Made by a program: the position numbers and the translations under genes. From Paenibacillus silvisoli (GTDB lineage: Bacteria > Bacillota > Bacilli > Paenibacillales > Paenibacillaceae), in contig NZ_CP133017.1 in NCBI RefSeq assembly GCF_030866765.1, positions 1,331,001 through 1,395,000 of the forward strand: 64,000 bases of DNA. Direction: 5' to 3'. The notes under the pieces were generated by a model. It made no database searches and had not been told where the DNA came from. It saw only the letters and a program-made list of their open reading frames with translations. Shown here piece after piece: positions 23,827 to 32,728 of this stretch (positions are counted from its first letter, which is position 1; every line of letters starts with the position of its first letter).

Positions 23827-25998
23827 ATGGCGATGGGCATTTCCGAGAAACAGGAGCTAGTCAATCATACGATACCTGAAGATTACGTGGAGCGCGTCTA
23901 TGCGGGATGGGTCGGTAAAGTAATCGGCGTCCGGCACGGGGGCAACGTCGAGGGCTGGTCGTATGAGCAGCTGGAGCGCACGTTCGGCGAAATTACGGGC
24001 TATCTGCACCAATTCCGCAACTTCGCGGCGGACGACGACACGAACGGGCCGCTGTTCTTCCTGCGGGCGCTTGACGATTATACGCATACGCCGGACGTTA
24101 CGGCGGAGCAGATGGGGCTCACCTGGCTCAATTACGCGGCGGACGGCCACGGCTTCTACTGGTGGGGCGGGTACGGCAAGTCTACGGAGCATACGGCTTA
24201 CCTGAATTTGAAGAACGGCATCATGGCGCCGCGCTCCGGTTCCATCGAGCAAAATGGAAGCGCTGTCGCGGAGCAGATCGGCGGGCAAATTTTCATCGAC
24301 GCATGGGGTCTGATCGCGCCGGGCAATCCGCGGCTGGCCGCTCATTATGCGGAGAAGATCGCCAGCGTGTCGCATGACGGCAACGGCAAATACGGCGGCA
24401 TGTTCATCGCGGCTTGCATCGCTGCCGCGTTCACGGAGCGGGATGTGGCGTCGATTATCGCGGCGGGTTTATCCGTCATTCCGGCGGATTGCGAGTATGC
24501 GCGGATGACGAAGGACGTGATCGAGTTTCACCAGGAGCATCCGGACAACTGGCGGGATTGCTTCAAATTCGTATTCGACAACTACGGGTATGACCGTTAT
24601 CCGGGCGTCTGCCATATCATCCCGAATTCCGCCGTCATCGTATTGTCCCTCCTGTATTCCGGAGGCGACTATTCCAAGGCGATCAATATTTGCAACATGT
24701 GCGGCTGGGACACCGATTGCAACGTCGGCAACGTCGGCACGATCATGGGCGTGCTGGTCGGCCTGGAAGGCATCGACCCTTCGTGGCGCAAGCCGATCAA
24801 CGATTTCCTATGCTGCTCGAGCGTCATCGGCTCCTTGAACGCGCTCGATCTGCCTTGGTGCGCGCAGTATATCGCAGGCATTGGCTACCGGATCGCCGGC
24901 TCTTCGGAGCCAGCGGAGAAATGGAAAGCGATCTTGAGCGGCGAACAGGCTCAATTTCATTTCGAATTCCCTGGTTCAACGCATGCGTTCCGCACCGATT
25001 GCGACGATCGGAACCGCCATGTGACGAGCTTTGTGGAAAATACGACGGAGGCTGCGGCCGGCGGGGAACGGTCGTTGAAGGTCGTTTTCGACCGCGCGGC
25101 CGGCGGCGAAGGCTACCGCGTTTATCGGCAAACCTACTACAGGCCGGAAGATTTCAACGACAGCCGCTATGATCCTAGCTTCTCGCCGAACCTGTACCCG
25201 GGTCAAACGGTGGAGGCGAAGGTGCTTCTGCCCGCAACGGAGAAGCGTGCGGTTCAGGTACGGCTTTACGTGCGCGACCGGAATGCCGACGTCCGCCATT
25301 ACGGGGAGAAGGTGACGCTGACGCCGGGACAATGGGCGGAGCTGCGCTATGCGATTCCGGCGATGGCCGACGTCTGCTTGCTGGAAGCGGGCATCGAATG
25401 GATTCCGGAGGGCGGCTGGGGTCCGCTGATCGCATATGTCGACGACATGCAATTCAGCGGGCAGCCGGACTACGCGATCGACTTTGCGAAGGAGCGCCTG
25501 GAGAAGTGGAACGGCATTCATATCGAAGTCAGCCAGCTGACCTACCTGCGCGGCATGTGGACGTTGGACGAAGGCAAGCTCGTCGGCAGCTATTACGGCG
25601 AATCGGCCGAGAGCTATACCGGCGATTTGCAGTGGCAGGACTACCGGTTCGCGGCATCGGTCATCCCGGATTCCGGCAATGAGCATCGCGTGCTGTTCCG
25701 CGTTCAAGGCGGCATTCGTTCCTATGCCGCCGGCTTCTCCGAAGGGGGAACGTTCCGGCTGTACAAGAACGAGAACGGCTATCGCGAGCTGGCCTCGGCC
25801 GATTTCGACTGGGTCTGCGGGCAGGAGTATGCGGTTGACATAACGGCGTCGGGCGCAGCCTTCGAGCTTGCCGTTGACGGGACCGTGCTCATCCGGTACG
25901 AGGATGAATCCAGTCCGTATATGAACGGCATGGTCGGCTTCGCGAGCGATCGGGGCAGCCGAACGAAGTATTCGTCTTTCCGCGTTCAAGGACTGTAA
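23827..25998 (+). CDS. ADP-ribosylglycohydrolase-fold protein with C-terminal beta-sandwich domains
   Basis: 723 residues. The first 360 carry the ADP-ribosylglycohydrolase (DraG) fold with its metal-binding signature: ADDDTNGPLFFLRALDDY near residue 67, HDGNGKYGGMF, and WDTDCNVGNVGTIMG near 297. The C-terminal half looks like two sandwich domains, the last resembling concanavalin/DUF1080-type domains (GTFRLYKNENGYRELASADF, FELAVDGTVLIRY). No signal peptide is visible. In carbohydrate loci such proteins may act on glycosides rather than ADP-ribose, but the reaction is unknown. Good ribosome site GTGAGGGGAAACG before ATG; a strong terminator follows. Confidence 0.8.
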   Translation: MAMGISEKQELVNHTIPEDYVERVYAGWVGKVIGVRHGGNVEGWSYEQLERTFGEITGYLHQFRNFAADDDTNGPLFFLRALDDYTHTPDVTAEQMGLTWLNYAADGHGFYWWGGYGKSTEHTAYLNLKNGIMAPRSGSIEQNGSAVAEQIGGQIFIDAWGLIAPGNPRLAAHYAEKIASVSHDGNGKYGGMFIAACIAAAFTERDVASIIAAGLSVIPADCEYARMTKDVIEFHQEHPDNWRDCFKFVFDNYGYDRYPGVCHIIPNSAVIVLSLLYSGGDYSKAINICNMCGWDTDCNVGNVGTIMGVLVGLEGIDPSWRKPINDFLCCSSVIGSLNALDLPWCAQYIAGIGYRIAGSSEPAEKWKAILSGEQAQFHFEFPGSTHAFRTDCDDRNRHVTSFVENTTEAAAGGERSLKVVFDRAAGGEGYRVYRQTYYRPEDFNDSRYDPSFSPNLYPGQTVEAKVLLPATEKRAVQVRLYVRDRNADVRHYGEKVTLTPGQWAELRYAIPAMADVCLLEAGIEWIPEGGWGPLIAYVDDMQFSGQPDYAIDFAKERLEKWNGIHIEVSQLTYLRGMWTLDEGKLVGSYYGESAESYTGDLQWQDYRFAASVIPDSGNEHRVLFRVQGGIRSYAAGFSEGGTFRLYKNENGYRELASADFDWVCGQEYAVDITASGAAFELAVDGTVLIRYEDESSPYMNGMVGFASDRGSRTKYSSFRVQGL

Positions 25999-26006
25999 CT
26001 TTAATT

Positions 26007-26047
26007 GCGGCGCAAGGGAGCGTAAGGCTCCCTTGCGCCGCTTTTTT
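26007..26047 (+). terminator. Strong terminator after the ADP-ribosylglycohydrolase-like gene
   Basis: A perfect 15-bp stem (GCGGCGCAAGGGAGC at 26007-26021 and its complement at 26027-26041), loop GTAAG, then TTTTTTATTT. Confidence 0.95.
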
Positions 26048-26167
26048 ATTTGTCGCAGCAATCGCCGGCTAACGAATCGTATGGATGCTTTTGGCGTGAT
26101 TCACGCTCGATTTTGAAAACGAAATGAACGCTAATTCCGTCGTTTTGGCTAATTTTCCTAATAGTTC

Positions 26168-26195
26168 TTGACCGTTTGGGTTAGATTACTACTAT
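26168..26195 (+). promoter_or_regulatory. Tentative promoter of the germination operon
   Basis: TTGACC (26168-26173), a 16-base spacer and TACTAT (26190-26195) resemble a sigma-A promoter. Germinant-receptor operons are usually read by sigma-G in the forespore; I could not find a clear sigma-G promoter in the 195 bases upstream, so this call is weak. Confidence 0.25.
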
Positions 26196-26242
26196 TATCC
26201 AAACCATTATCCATTAGTATCCATCTTGGAGAGAAGGCAGCG

Positions 26243-27898
26243 ATGCGAATGCGAATAAGAAGCGCACAAGGCATAACATCCAAATCGAAAACGAAATCGA
26301 AATCCAGAGTCATTACCAAAGCTTCCGCTCCCGTGCTGGATCCATCCCTGGACTTACGCCTGACGGACAACTTGGAGCATACCGTCCAAGCCGTGCAAAG
26401 CATCATGAAGGACGACGGGGACTTTATCGTACGCCGCTTCCAGTTGTTCGGCAGCTATGAAGCGGCATTGTTCTTCTTTTCCACGACTGTGGACCTGGAG
26501 ACGATCAGCAATAATATCCTGAAGCCGCTGATGCAGCTCCCTCCCCAGCTGGAAGGCAAAGCAATCGATCCGCAGCATATAAGCGACATCGTGCTCAAGG
26601 ATGTTTTGTACCACGGCGGCATCCGAACATGGACGCAGCTTTCCGACCTGATTTCGTGCATCCTGCGCGGGGATACCGCGATGGTCGTCGATGGCGTGGA
26701 TCAAACGTTCTCGATCAGCACGAGCAACGTCGAGAAACGGTCGGTCGACCAGCCGGCAACCGAACAGGTCATTCGGGGGCCGCGCGAGGGCTTTATCGAG
26801 CTGCTGGATAAAAATATCGCGCTCATCCGGTACCGCCTGCAAACGCCGGAGCTCCGCATCCACACGATGGAGATCGGACGAAGAAGCCGTTCGAAGGTAG
26901 CCGTTTTCTATATGGACGGGATCACCAATCAGGAGCTTGTCGAAGAGGTGAAACGCAGGCTGTCGCTCATCGATATCGATGCCATTCTGGATTCCGGCTA
27001 CTTGGAGCAGTTTATCGAGGATAACCATGTAACGCCGTTTCCGCAAGTGCAGTATACGGAACGGCCGGACAAGGTGGTGGCGAACTTGCTGGAGGGCAGG
27101 GTTGCCATCATGGTGAACGGTTCCCCGCTTGCGCTCATCGTGCCGACGGTATTCAGCCAATTTTACCAAACGGTCGAAGACTACACGGAGCGGTTTCTGC
27201 TGATGAGCGCCATCCGGCTGGCCCGATTGGTGGCGCTTGTCTTCTCGCTCGTCTTCCCTGCGATCTATGTCTCGATCATTTCGTTTAACCCGGAGCTCAT
27301 TCCGACCGAATTCGCGGTCGCCGTAGCGGGCGGCCGGGCAGGCGTGCCTTTTCCGGCCGTGATCGAGGTGCTCATTATCGAAATATCGATGGAGGTGCTG
27401 CGGGAAGCGACCATCCGGCTGCCGCAGCAGGTCGGCGGCGCGCTGTCGATCGTCGGCGTCCTTGTCGTTGGCCAGGCCGCGGTGGCGGCCGGCTTCGCGA
27501 GCCCGATTACGGTCGTTATCATCGCGCTGACGACGATCGGCTCGTTTGCTACGCCGGCCTACAATGCCGCGCTTGCCTTGCGGCTGCTGCGGTTCCCGCT
27601 CATTATTATCGCCGGTATTTTCGGCTTGTACGGCGTCGTGATCGGCTTGATCCTGATCGCCAACCATTTGCTTTCGCTGCGGTCATTCGGCGTTCCATAC
27701 TTGAGTCCGCTCATTCCGGGCAGCTTCAAAGGGATGAGGGATCTCCTCATTCGCAGTCCGCTGCGGTGGATGGGAGAGCGGCCGGCTTCGCTGCAACCGC
27801 AAGATAAGAAGCGCGTGACCAACGACATGAATCCGGAGGATCAGCCCAAAAATGTACTCGATCCGAGCACGAACGGATCTTCAAAGGAGGGGCAATGA
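26243..27898 (+). CDS. GerA-family spore germinant receptor, A subunit
   Basis: 551 residues. A hydrophilic N-terminal half (about 300 residues) is followed by several membrane helices (about 300-510) and a polar tail, the usual layout of GerAA-type proteins. Conserved segments include GDTAMVVDG and REGFIELLDKNIALIRYRL. It forms a receptor complex with the B and C subunits in the spore inner membrane, where nutrients trigger germination. ATG 26243 follows GGAGAGAAGG; the frame is open to 26168 but lacks a better start. The stop is separated from GerB by three bases. Confidence 0.92.
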   Translation: MRMRIRSAQGITSKSKTKSKSRVITKASAPVLDPSLDLRLTDNLEHTVQAVQSIMKDDGDFIVRRFQLFGSYEAALFFFSTTVDLETISNNILKPLMQLPPQLEGKAIDPQHISDIVLKDVLYHGGIRTWTQLSDLISCILRGDTAMVVDGVDQTFSISTSNVEKRSVDQPATEQVIRGPREGFIELLDKNIALIRYRLQTPELRIHTMEIGRRSRSKVAVFYMDGITNQELVEEVKRRLSLIDIDAILDSGYLEQFIEDNHVTPFPQVQYTERPDKVVANLLEGRVAIMVNGSPLALIVPTVFSQFYQTVEDYTERFLLMSAIRLARLVALVFSLVFPAIYVSIISFNPELIPTEFAVAVAGGRAGVPFPAVIEVLIIEISMEVLREATIRLPQQVGGALSIVGVLVVGQAAVAAGFASPITVVIIALTTIGSFATPAYNAALALRLLRFPLIIIAGIFGLYGVVIGLILIANHLLSLRSFGVPYLSPLIPGSFKGMRDLLIRSPLRWMGERPASLQPQDKKRVTNDMNPEDQPKNVLDPSTNGSSKEGQ

Positions 27899-27901
27899 CG
27901 T

Positions 27902-29035
27902 ATGGCGCACTCAAACTCGAACAGTCGTCAAATTACGACGATCCAGTCTTCCGCCATCCTGGTCAGCACGATTATCGGCGTCGGCGTGCTTCCGCTTCCC
28001 TTGTTCGCCGTAAGGGCAGGAGGGTCGGGAGCGCCGCTCGTTACGCTTCTGGGCATGCTGGTTGGCTTTCTCGGGCTTGCGCTGATCAGTTTGCTGGGCA
28101 TGCGCTTTCCAAACAAGTCCATTGTAGAATATAGCGAGGACATTATCGGCAAGTGGTTGGCCGCGATCGGCACCGTGCTGCTCATTGCCTTCTTCTCGGT
28201 CCTGACCTCGCTTGCCGCCCGGGAGTTCGGCGAGGTCGTCGTCACCTCCGTCCTTAAGAATACGCCGCTCGAGGTAACCGTCATTGTGATGCTGCTGCTC
28301 GCGGCGGTGTCCACCCGCAACAATCTGGTGACGTTTTCGTATATTCACCTGTTTTACTTTCCGTTTCTGCTCGGTCCGGCGTTGCTCATCGTCGCGCTTT
28401 CGTTGAAGAATGCGGACATTATCAATCTCCAGCCGAATTGGGGCAATGACCAGAGCCAGATGCCGAAGGGCGTTTTGACGATCGCCGCCTTGTTTCAAGG
28501 CTCCTTCGTCATGACCATCGTCATTCCGGGCATGCGGAATCCGAAAAAGTCGATGCTGGCGAGCGTTATGGCCATTCTGATTGCGGGCGGACTGTATTTC
28601 GCGATCGTCATTGCGGCGGTCGGCGTCTTCGGCGCGGAGGAAATCAAAAATTTGCTGTGGCCGACGCTGGAGCTGGCCAAAGCGACCTCTTTGCCCGCAA
28701 ACGTGCTGGAACGGCTGGATGCGGCATTTCTCGCGGTATGGGTGACGGCGGTGTTTACGACGCTGTTCTCCAGCTACTATTTGACCATCCGCTTCGTCAG
28801 CAACCTGTTCCGCCTGAAGGACCATAACATGTTCTCCTTCTTCCTGCTGCCGTTCGTGTTCATTATGGCGGTCATTCCTCAAAACATTATTCAGATGTAC
28901 GACATCATTGAGGATGTCGGGCGAATCGGCTTGTTTATTACGATCGGATACCCGGCTTTCCTTTACGTCGTATCACTCATACGCGGGAAGAGAGGCGATC
29001 GCGTTGGGACACAGCCCGTGGATCCGGCTAATTAA
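27902..29035 (+). CDS. GerB-family spore germinant receptor, B subunit
   Basis: 377 residues, almost entirely hydrophobic with about ten predicted membrane helices and the family's N-terminal ITTIQSSAILVSTIIGVGVL segment. GerB proteins belong to the amino acid-polyamine-organocation transporter superfamily and are thought to bind the germinant. AAAGGAGGGG lies just before ATG 27902. It overlaps the GerC gene by 32 bases. Confidence 0.92.
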   Translation: MAHSNSNSRQITTIQSSAILVSTIIGVGVLPLPLFAVRAGGSGAPLVTLLGMLVGFLGLALISLLGMRFPNKSIVEYSEDIIGKWLAAIGTVLLIAFFSVLTSLAAREFGEVVVTSVLKNTPLEVTVIVMLLLAAVSTRNNLVTFSYIHLFYFPFLLGPALLIVALSLKNADIINLQPNWGNDQSQMPKGVLTIAALFQGSFVMTIVIPGMRNPKKSMLASVMAILIAGGLYFAIVIAAVGVFGAEEIKNLLWPTLELAKATSLPANVLERLDAAFLAVWVTAVFTTLFSSYYLTIRFVSNLFRLKDHNMFSFFLLPFVFIMAVIPQNIIQMYDIIEDVGRIGLFITIGYPAFLYVVSLIRGKRGDRVGTQPVDPAN

Positions 29036-30230
29036 GGTCGCGCTTGTATTGGCGCTGATCGCTCCTGTGCTTAGCGGTTGCTGGGATCGGCTCGAGCTGG
29101 AGGAACGCGCCGTCGTCCTTGGCATTTCCATTGATGATGCCGGGCCCATCACGCAGGAAGAGGAAGAATCGCAGGTCATTCAAACAACGCCGAAGACGGC
29201 AATGGTTCGTGTTACGGTTCAAATCGCGCTGCCCGGCCGCATTCCCCTGGGACCCGGCGAAAGCGGCGGCAGCAGCGGTGCCGGCACGCAGGAGACGCTC
29301 TGGGTGCTCGATTCGGTCGGCCGTTCGGTCGACGATGCGCTGATGAATTTGCAGCAGCAGCTATCCAGCAGGCTGTTCTTCGGCCATCTGCGCGTCATCG
29401 TCGTATCGGAGCGGGTGGCGAGAAGAGGACTTGAGAACGTCAACGACTACTTCCGCCGCAACTCGGAGGTGAGGCGGATGGCCTGGCTGATGATATCGAA
29501 GGGCAGCGCCAAAGCGCTGATGAAGGCGGCGCCGAAGCTGGAACGGGTGCCCACGCTTTACTTGATGGCGACGCTTGACGAAGGCATCCGCATGGGGAAG
29601 TTTCCGATCGATTATATCGGCAATTTCTGGAGCGATTCGGTCAAGCTCGGCGAGGAAGGCTACCTCCCTTACGTCGATATGCGCAAGGAGCAGAATGTTC
29701 AAATCATCGGCTTGGCTTATTTTCAAGGCAATAAGATGATAGGCTCGACAAGCGCGAACCAAATCGGCGCTTTTATGGGAATTAAGGGGCTCAATCCCGC
29801 CGGGTACCGCATTTATGTCGATCTTGGCGGTCCGATGAAGAACGTCATGATGGCGACCACGCACCGGGACAAAAAAATCGGCGTGCGCATCGTGGACGGG
29901 CTTCCGCATTTCGACATTCACATGGCTCTTGAAATCAATGTGGAGGAGAAGCTGAGCGAAGAGGTCTCCATCGGCAACACCCGCGTGCTGAAGCAAATCG
30001 AAGCCGATGAGAAGAAGAAGGCGCTCGCTATCTATAAGAAGTTCATCGAGAAGACGCAGGAGGACGGCTCGGATATTTTTGGCTTCGGCGAGTATGTCCG
30101 TGCGAAGAAGCCCGGTTATTGGAACACGAAGGTCCGCACGAAGGAGCGCTGGCAGGAGATGTACAAGGACGCGACCTTCAGTATAGATGTGGAAATAAAC
30201 GTAAGACGGATCGGCATGAAAACCAATTAA
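29004..30230 (+). CDS. GerC-family spore germinant receptor lipoprotein, C subunit
   Basis: About 408 residues. From TTG 29004 the protein begins MGHSPWIRLIKVALVLALI and reaches the lipobox LSGC followed by WDRLELEE, the standard start of mature GerC proteins. GGGAAGAGAGGCGA lies upstream of this TTG, inside the GerB gene. The C-terminal domain ends in RWQEMYKDATFSIDVEINVRRIG, also typical. It anchors in the spore inner membrane as part of the receptor. The longer frame to 28908 would place extra residues ahead of the signal peptide and is rejected. Confidence 0.9.
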   Translation: MGHSPWIRLIKVALVLALIAPVLSGCWDRLELEERAVVLGISIDDAGPITQEEEESQVIQTTPKTAMVRVTVQIALPGRIPLGPGESGGSSGAGTQETLWVLDSVGRSVDDALMNLQQQLSSRLFFGHLRVIVVSERVARRGLENVNDYFRRNSEVRRMAWLMISKGSAKALMKAAPKLERVPTLYLMATLDEGIRMGKFPIDYIGNFWSDSVKLGEEGYLPYVDMRKEQNVQIIGLAYFQGNKMIGSTSANQIGAFMGIKGLNPAGYRIYVDLGGPMKNVMMATTHRDKKIGVRIVDGLPHFDIHMALEINVEEKLSEEVSIGNTRVLKQIEADEKKKALAIYKKFIEKTQEDGSDIFGFGEYVRAKKPGYWNTKVRTKERWQEMYKDATFSIDVEINVRRIGMKTN

Positions 30231-30242
30231 GGAGGCGGGGCG

Positions 30243-30449
30243 ATGCTCAGCGGGAGTTATATCGCGGTCAGTTTCGTCAGCTACTCCATCCCCTTGTTTC
30301 TGCTGACCGGGTATTTGATCCTTCAGTTCGACATCAAGGAGTACCGGGTGAAGAAAATGGAGAAGGAGCGCAAGCTGTCCAAATGCTTGGGATGGGTCAA
30401 TCTCGCGCTGGGGGCGGGGCTGATGGTTGTGGATCATTTTATATTGTAG
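30243..30449 (+). CDS. Small membrane protein at the end of the ger operon (CLC_0170-like)
   Basis: 68 residues with two hydrophobic segments (about 5-27 and 48-66) separated by a Lys/Glu-rich loop. AAGGAGGCGGGG precedes the ATG and the gap to GerC is 12 bases, so it is in the same operon. Small proteins of this kind often follow germination operons in clostridia and paenibacilli; the resemblance to the CLC_0170 family is from memory of size and layout. It may act as a small accessory subunit of the receptor. Confidence 0.65.
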   Translation: MLSGSYIAVSFVSYSIPLFLLTGYLILQFDIKEYRVKKMEKERKLSKCLGWVNLALGAGLMVVDHFIL

Positions 30450-30457
30450 GTTGGTTG

Positions 30458-30499
30458 GCGCGCCCCGGGCTTTGGCTTGGGGCGCGCTTCTCATTTTTC
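30458..30499 (+). terminator. Terminator of the ger operon
   Basis: GCGCGCCCC (30458-30466) pairs with GGGGCGCGC (30479-30487), followed by TTCTCATTTTTC. It lies eight bases after the last ger gene. Confidence 0.8.
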
Positions 30500-31066
30500 T
30501 CATCCTTTTCTTAGTTTTAAACGAAAACGTATGCGAAAGCACCGGGGACGCTTCTACTTTTGGGGATTGGCAGCGATAATTCGATTCATGTAAGGGGAGC
30601 TTTTCGTTTAAAAAGCGTCTTGAATTTGTCCAAATTGTGTCAATTGTTGACAAACCTATCGATTTTAGTCCCATAACAAAGCGTGTCTCCTCGGCCGCAA
30701 TTTGGGTATTGAGGCCCTAATGCGGAAAGCATTATAGATCCATGCGGACCGCGCGTTCGGGAAAACGCTTTCTTCCCCTGTCGCAGTGCGCTTACGGCAA
30801 GGAATGAATTCTTACAATAAACTTACACGATATGGATTCGAGAGCTGATTTCGACATTGGGCGAGAAGTCATTACGGAGACTATGGTCGCTGTTTGCCTA
30901 TCCTCGCATGGCGTGCAAAATCGGTACTCCTGAAGTATGTCCACGTTCAACTTCGCAAGGTATGTTGAGAGTAGTTGCCCATGTCCGAATTTGGAAGTAA
31001 AAGGCGAAATGGTTAGGAATCTCTCATTTTTTTTCATAGTGAATGGAAAGAAAGGTGATGATCGCG
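30500..31066. other. Long gene-free region before the histidine kinase
   Basis: About 570 bases with no convincing gene on either strand; the open frames here are short and have no ribosome sites. TTGACA occurs at 30647-30652 but no good -10 follows at the right distance. The last part has an A/T-rich stretch with eight T residues (near 31028) just before the kinase gene. I see no structured RNA. Confidence 0.5.
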
Positions 31067-31732
31067 ATGGCAATACAGATCGAATCAGAACGGTTCTTAA
31101 TCGAGGAGCGCGACCGGATTGCCGAAGAGCTGCACGATCGCGTTTCCCAGCAGTTATTCGGCATCATTTACGCCATTCAGTCGATAAAAGGTGACGGGAA
31201 CATGAATGATGAACAGATTCGGCAGCAGATGCAAGTCATTCAGGAAGCAGCGGTAACGGCTTCCCGTGAGCTGCGCGAGACGATTTACGATCTGAGCTCC
31301 CGGAAGAACGGCAATGCCTCCTGGCTCGGCAACGTGAAATCGCAATTGGCCAATTTGGCTAAGCTAAACGGCGTTCATATTCGCTTCAATGCGCCGGCAT
31401 TCGGCAACAACCTTTCCATCAGCCATCAGAGAGCGCTCTATCGGATTATGCTGGAAGGGGTAAGCAACGCGATTCGTCATGGTTCCAGCAGCAGCGTAGA
31501 GGTCGGTTTGATGCTGAAACGAGGCATCGTCATGCTCACGATCGTGGACGACGGTAGGGGCTTTGATCCTGGTTCACCGAAACCGGGCAAGCCGGGTTCC
31601 GGCTTCGGGTTATCCAATATGCGCAAGCTTACCGAATCGCTGGGCGGCAAACTTGAGGTGAACAGCAAGGAAGGGGACGGGACCCTGATCCGGGTCTGGC
31701 TGCCGCGAGCCGGCGTTAATACTATTCGATAA
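31067..31732 (+). CDS. Soluble NarL-type sensor histidine kinase
   Basis: About 221 residues, no membrane segment. The HisKA_3 dimerisation motif ERDRIAEELHDRVSQQLFG holds the phosphorylated His near residue 24, and a HATPase domain follows (RIMLEGVSNAIRHG, VDDGRGFDPG, GFGLSNMRKLTESLGG). There is no sensory domain, so the signal must come from a partner or be cytoplasmic. Start ATG 31067 has AAAGGTG at the right distance; ATG 31043 and 31058 are alternatives. It is paired with the LuxR-type regulator 13 bases downstream. The pair precedes the exopolysaccharide cluster and may control it. Confidence 0.85.
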   Translation: MAIQIESERFLIEERDRIAEELHDRVSQQLFGIIYAIQSIKGDGNMNDEQIRQQMQVIQEAAVTASRELRETIYDLSSRKNGNASWLGNVKSQLANLAKLNGVHIRFNAPAFGNNLSISHQRALYRIMLEGVSNAIRHGSSSSVEVGLMLKRGIVMLTIVDDGRGFDPGSPKPGKPGSGFGLSNMRKLTESLGGKLEVNSKEGDGTLIRVWLPRAGVNTIR

Positions 31733-31745
31733 GCGGGTGATCGTA

Positions 31746-32387
31746 TTGAAAATCGTAATCGTTGATGATCATACATGGGTACGCAAAGGGCTGATCGCCG
31801 TTTTGGAGCAAGAAGAAGGAATCGAAGTCATCGGGGAAGCGGAGACGGTCGACGAAGCCGTACAATTGATCGAGCAAACGAAGCCGGATCTCGCGATCGT
31901 CGATATCCGGCTGGGAGACCAATCCGGGTTCGATCTAATCGAGCGGCTGCGCCATCGGTCATGCCGGTTCATGATGCTGACTTCATCCGCGGCTGAGGCG
32001 GATATTCGCAAGGCGGAGGAGAATGGCGTCGACGGGTATGTGCTTAAAGATTCGATGCCGGAGGAGCTGCTGCTTGCGATCAAGATGATGGACCGGGGAA
32101 GAAAGTATTTCGATCAGGGACTTCTGGATTTGTTCATACGGAAAGAGGCCGACGATCCGATGGAGAAGCTGACGCCGAAGGAAAAGATGGTATTGGCCAC
32201 GCTCGGAGAGGGATTGTCGAACGGCGCTTTGGCGAAGAAGCTGATGATCAGCGAGTCGACGGTCAAGAAGCATGTTAGCAGTATTTTTCAGAAATTAAAC
32301 CTGAATGACCGCACGCAGGCCGCCCTATACGCGCAGTCGCGAGGCGTAGCGGCTTTTACGCTGACGGACGAGATGTCCGATCGATGA
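31746..32387 (+). CDS. NarL/LuxR-type response regulator
   Basis: 213 residues from TTG 31746 (GGGTGAT just upstream); GTG 31737 is possible. The receiver domain has VIVDDH, the acceptor Asp in LAIVDIRLGDQ and Lys in YVLKDS. The C-terminal LuxR helix-turn-helix is LTPKEKMVLATLGEGLSNGALAKKLMISESTVKKHVSSIFQKL in two overlapping pieces. It is the partner of the kinase at 31067. A terminator follows, so the exopolysaccharide genes are a separate transcript. Confidence 0.88.
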   Translation: MKIVIVDDHTWVRKGLIAVLEQEEGIEVIGEAETVDEAVQLIEQTKPDLAIVDIRLGDQSGFDLIERLRHRSCRFMMLTSSAAEADIRKAEENGVDGYVLKDSMPEELLLAIKMMDRGRKYFDQGLLDLFIRKEADDPMEKLTPKEKMVLATLGEGLSNGALAKKLMISESTVKKHVSSIFQKLNLNDRTQAALYAQSRGVAAFTLTDEMSDR

Positions 32388-32400
32388 ATAGTTGTGCGGA

Positions 32401-32444
32401 GAAACCAAGGCGTTCGATTGACGCCTTGGTTTCTTTCTTTTTGT
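32401..32444 (+). terminator. Terminator of the two-component pair
   Basis: GAAACCAAGGCGT (32401-32413) pairs perfectly with ACGCCTTGGTTTC (32421-32433), then TTTCTTTTTG. Confidence 0.92.
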
Positions 32445-32728
32445 TGGAGCGGCCCGGAGCGTTAAGGCTAGCGTTATGGTACGAATGTACACCAGTCGGT
32501 CGGTCAATGGACGCAACGGGGATGAAACCGATGGTGATGCAAAATCATCCAGCCGTTCAATAGTGTCGAAGCGTGTTGTCGAGATACAATGAACGAGTAC
32601 CGGAACACGGCCAATTAAGCTGCGGATGGACGCGATTGGAAAGCGAGGATCATTTAAATAAATCAGAATATTCGGAAATCATTCGGTTCATATCACCACC
32701 TATGAACGCAGTATCGGAGGCAATGAGC
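32445..32728 (+). promoter_or_regulatory. Leader region of the exopolysaccharide operon
   Basis: About 280 bases before the first exopolysaccharide gene. TACAAT at 32585-32590 could be a -10 but its -35 is poor. An imperfect palindrome TGGTACGAATGTACACCA (32474-32491 or so) is a candidate operator. No antitermination element could be recognised with confidence. The open frame from 32573 lacks a ribosome site. Confidence 0.3.

Noticed and set aside
30647..30652. TTGACA as promoter of the histidine kinase
   Set aside because: No acceptable -10 at 16-18 bases and about 400 bases from the gene.
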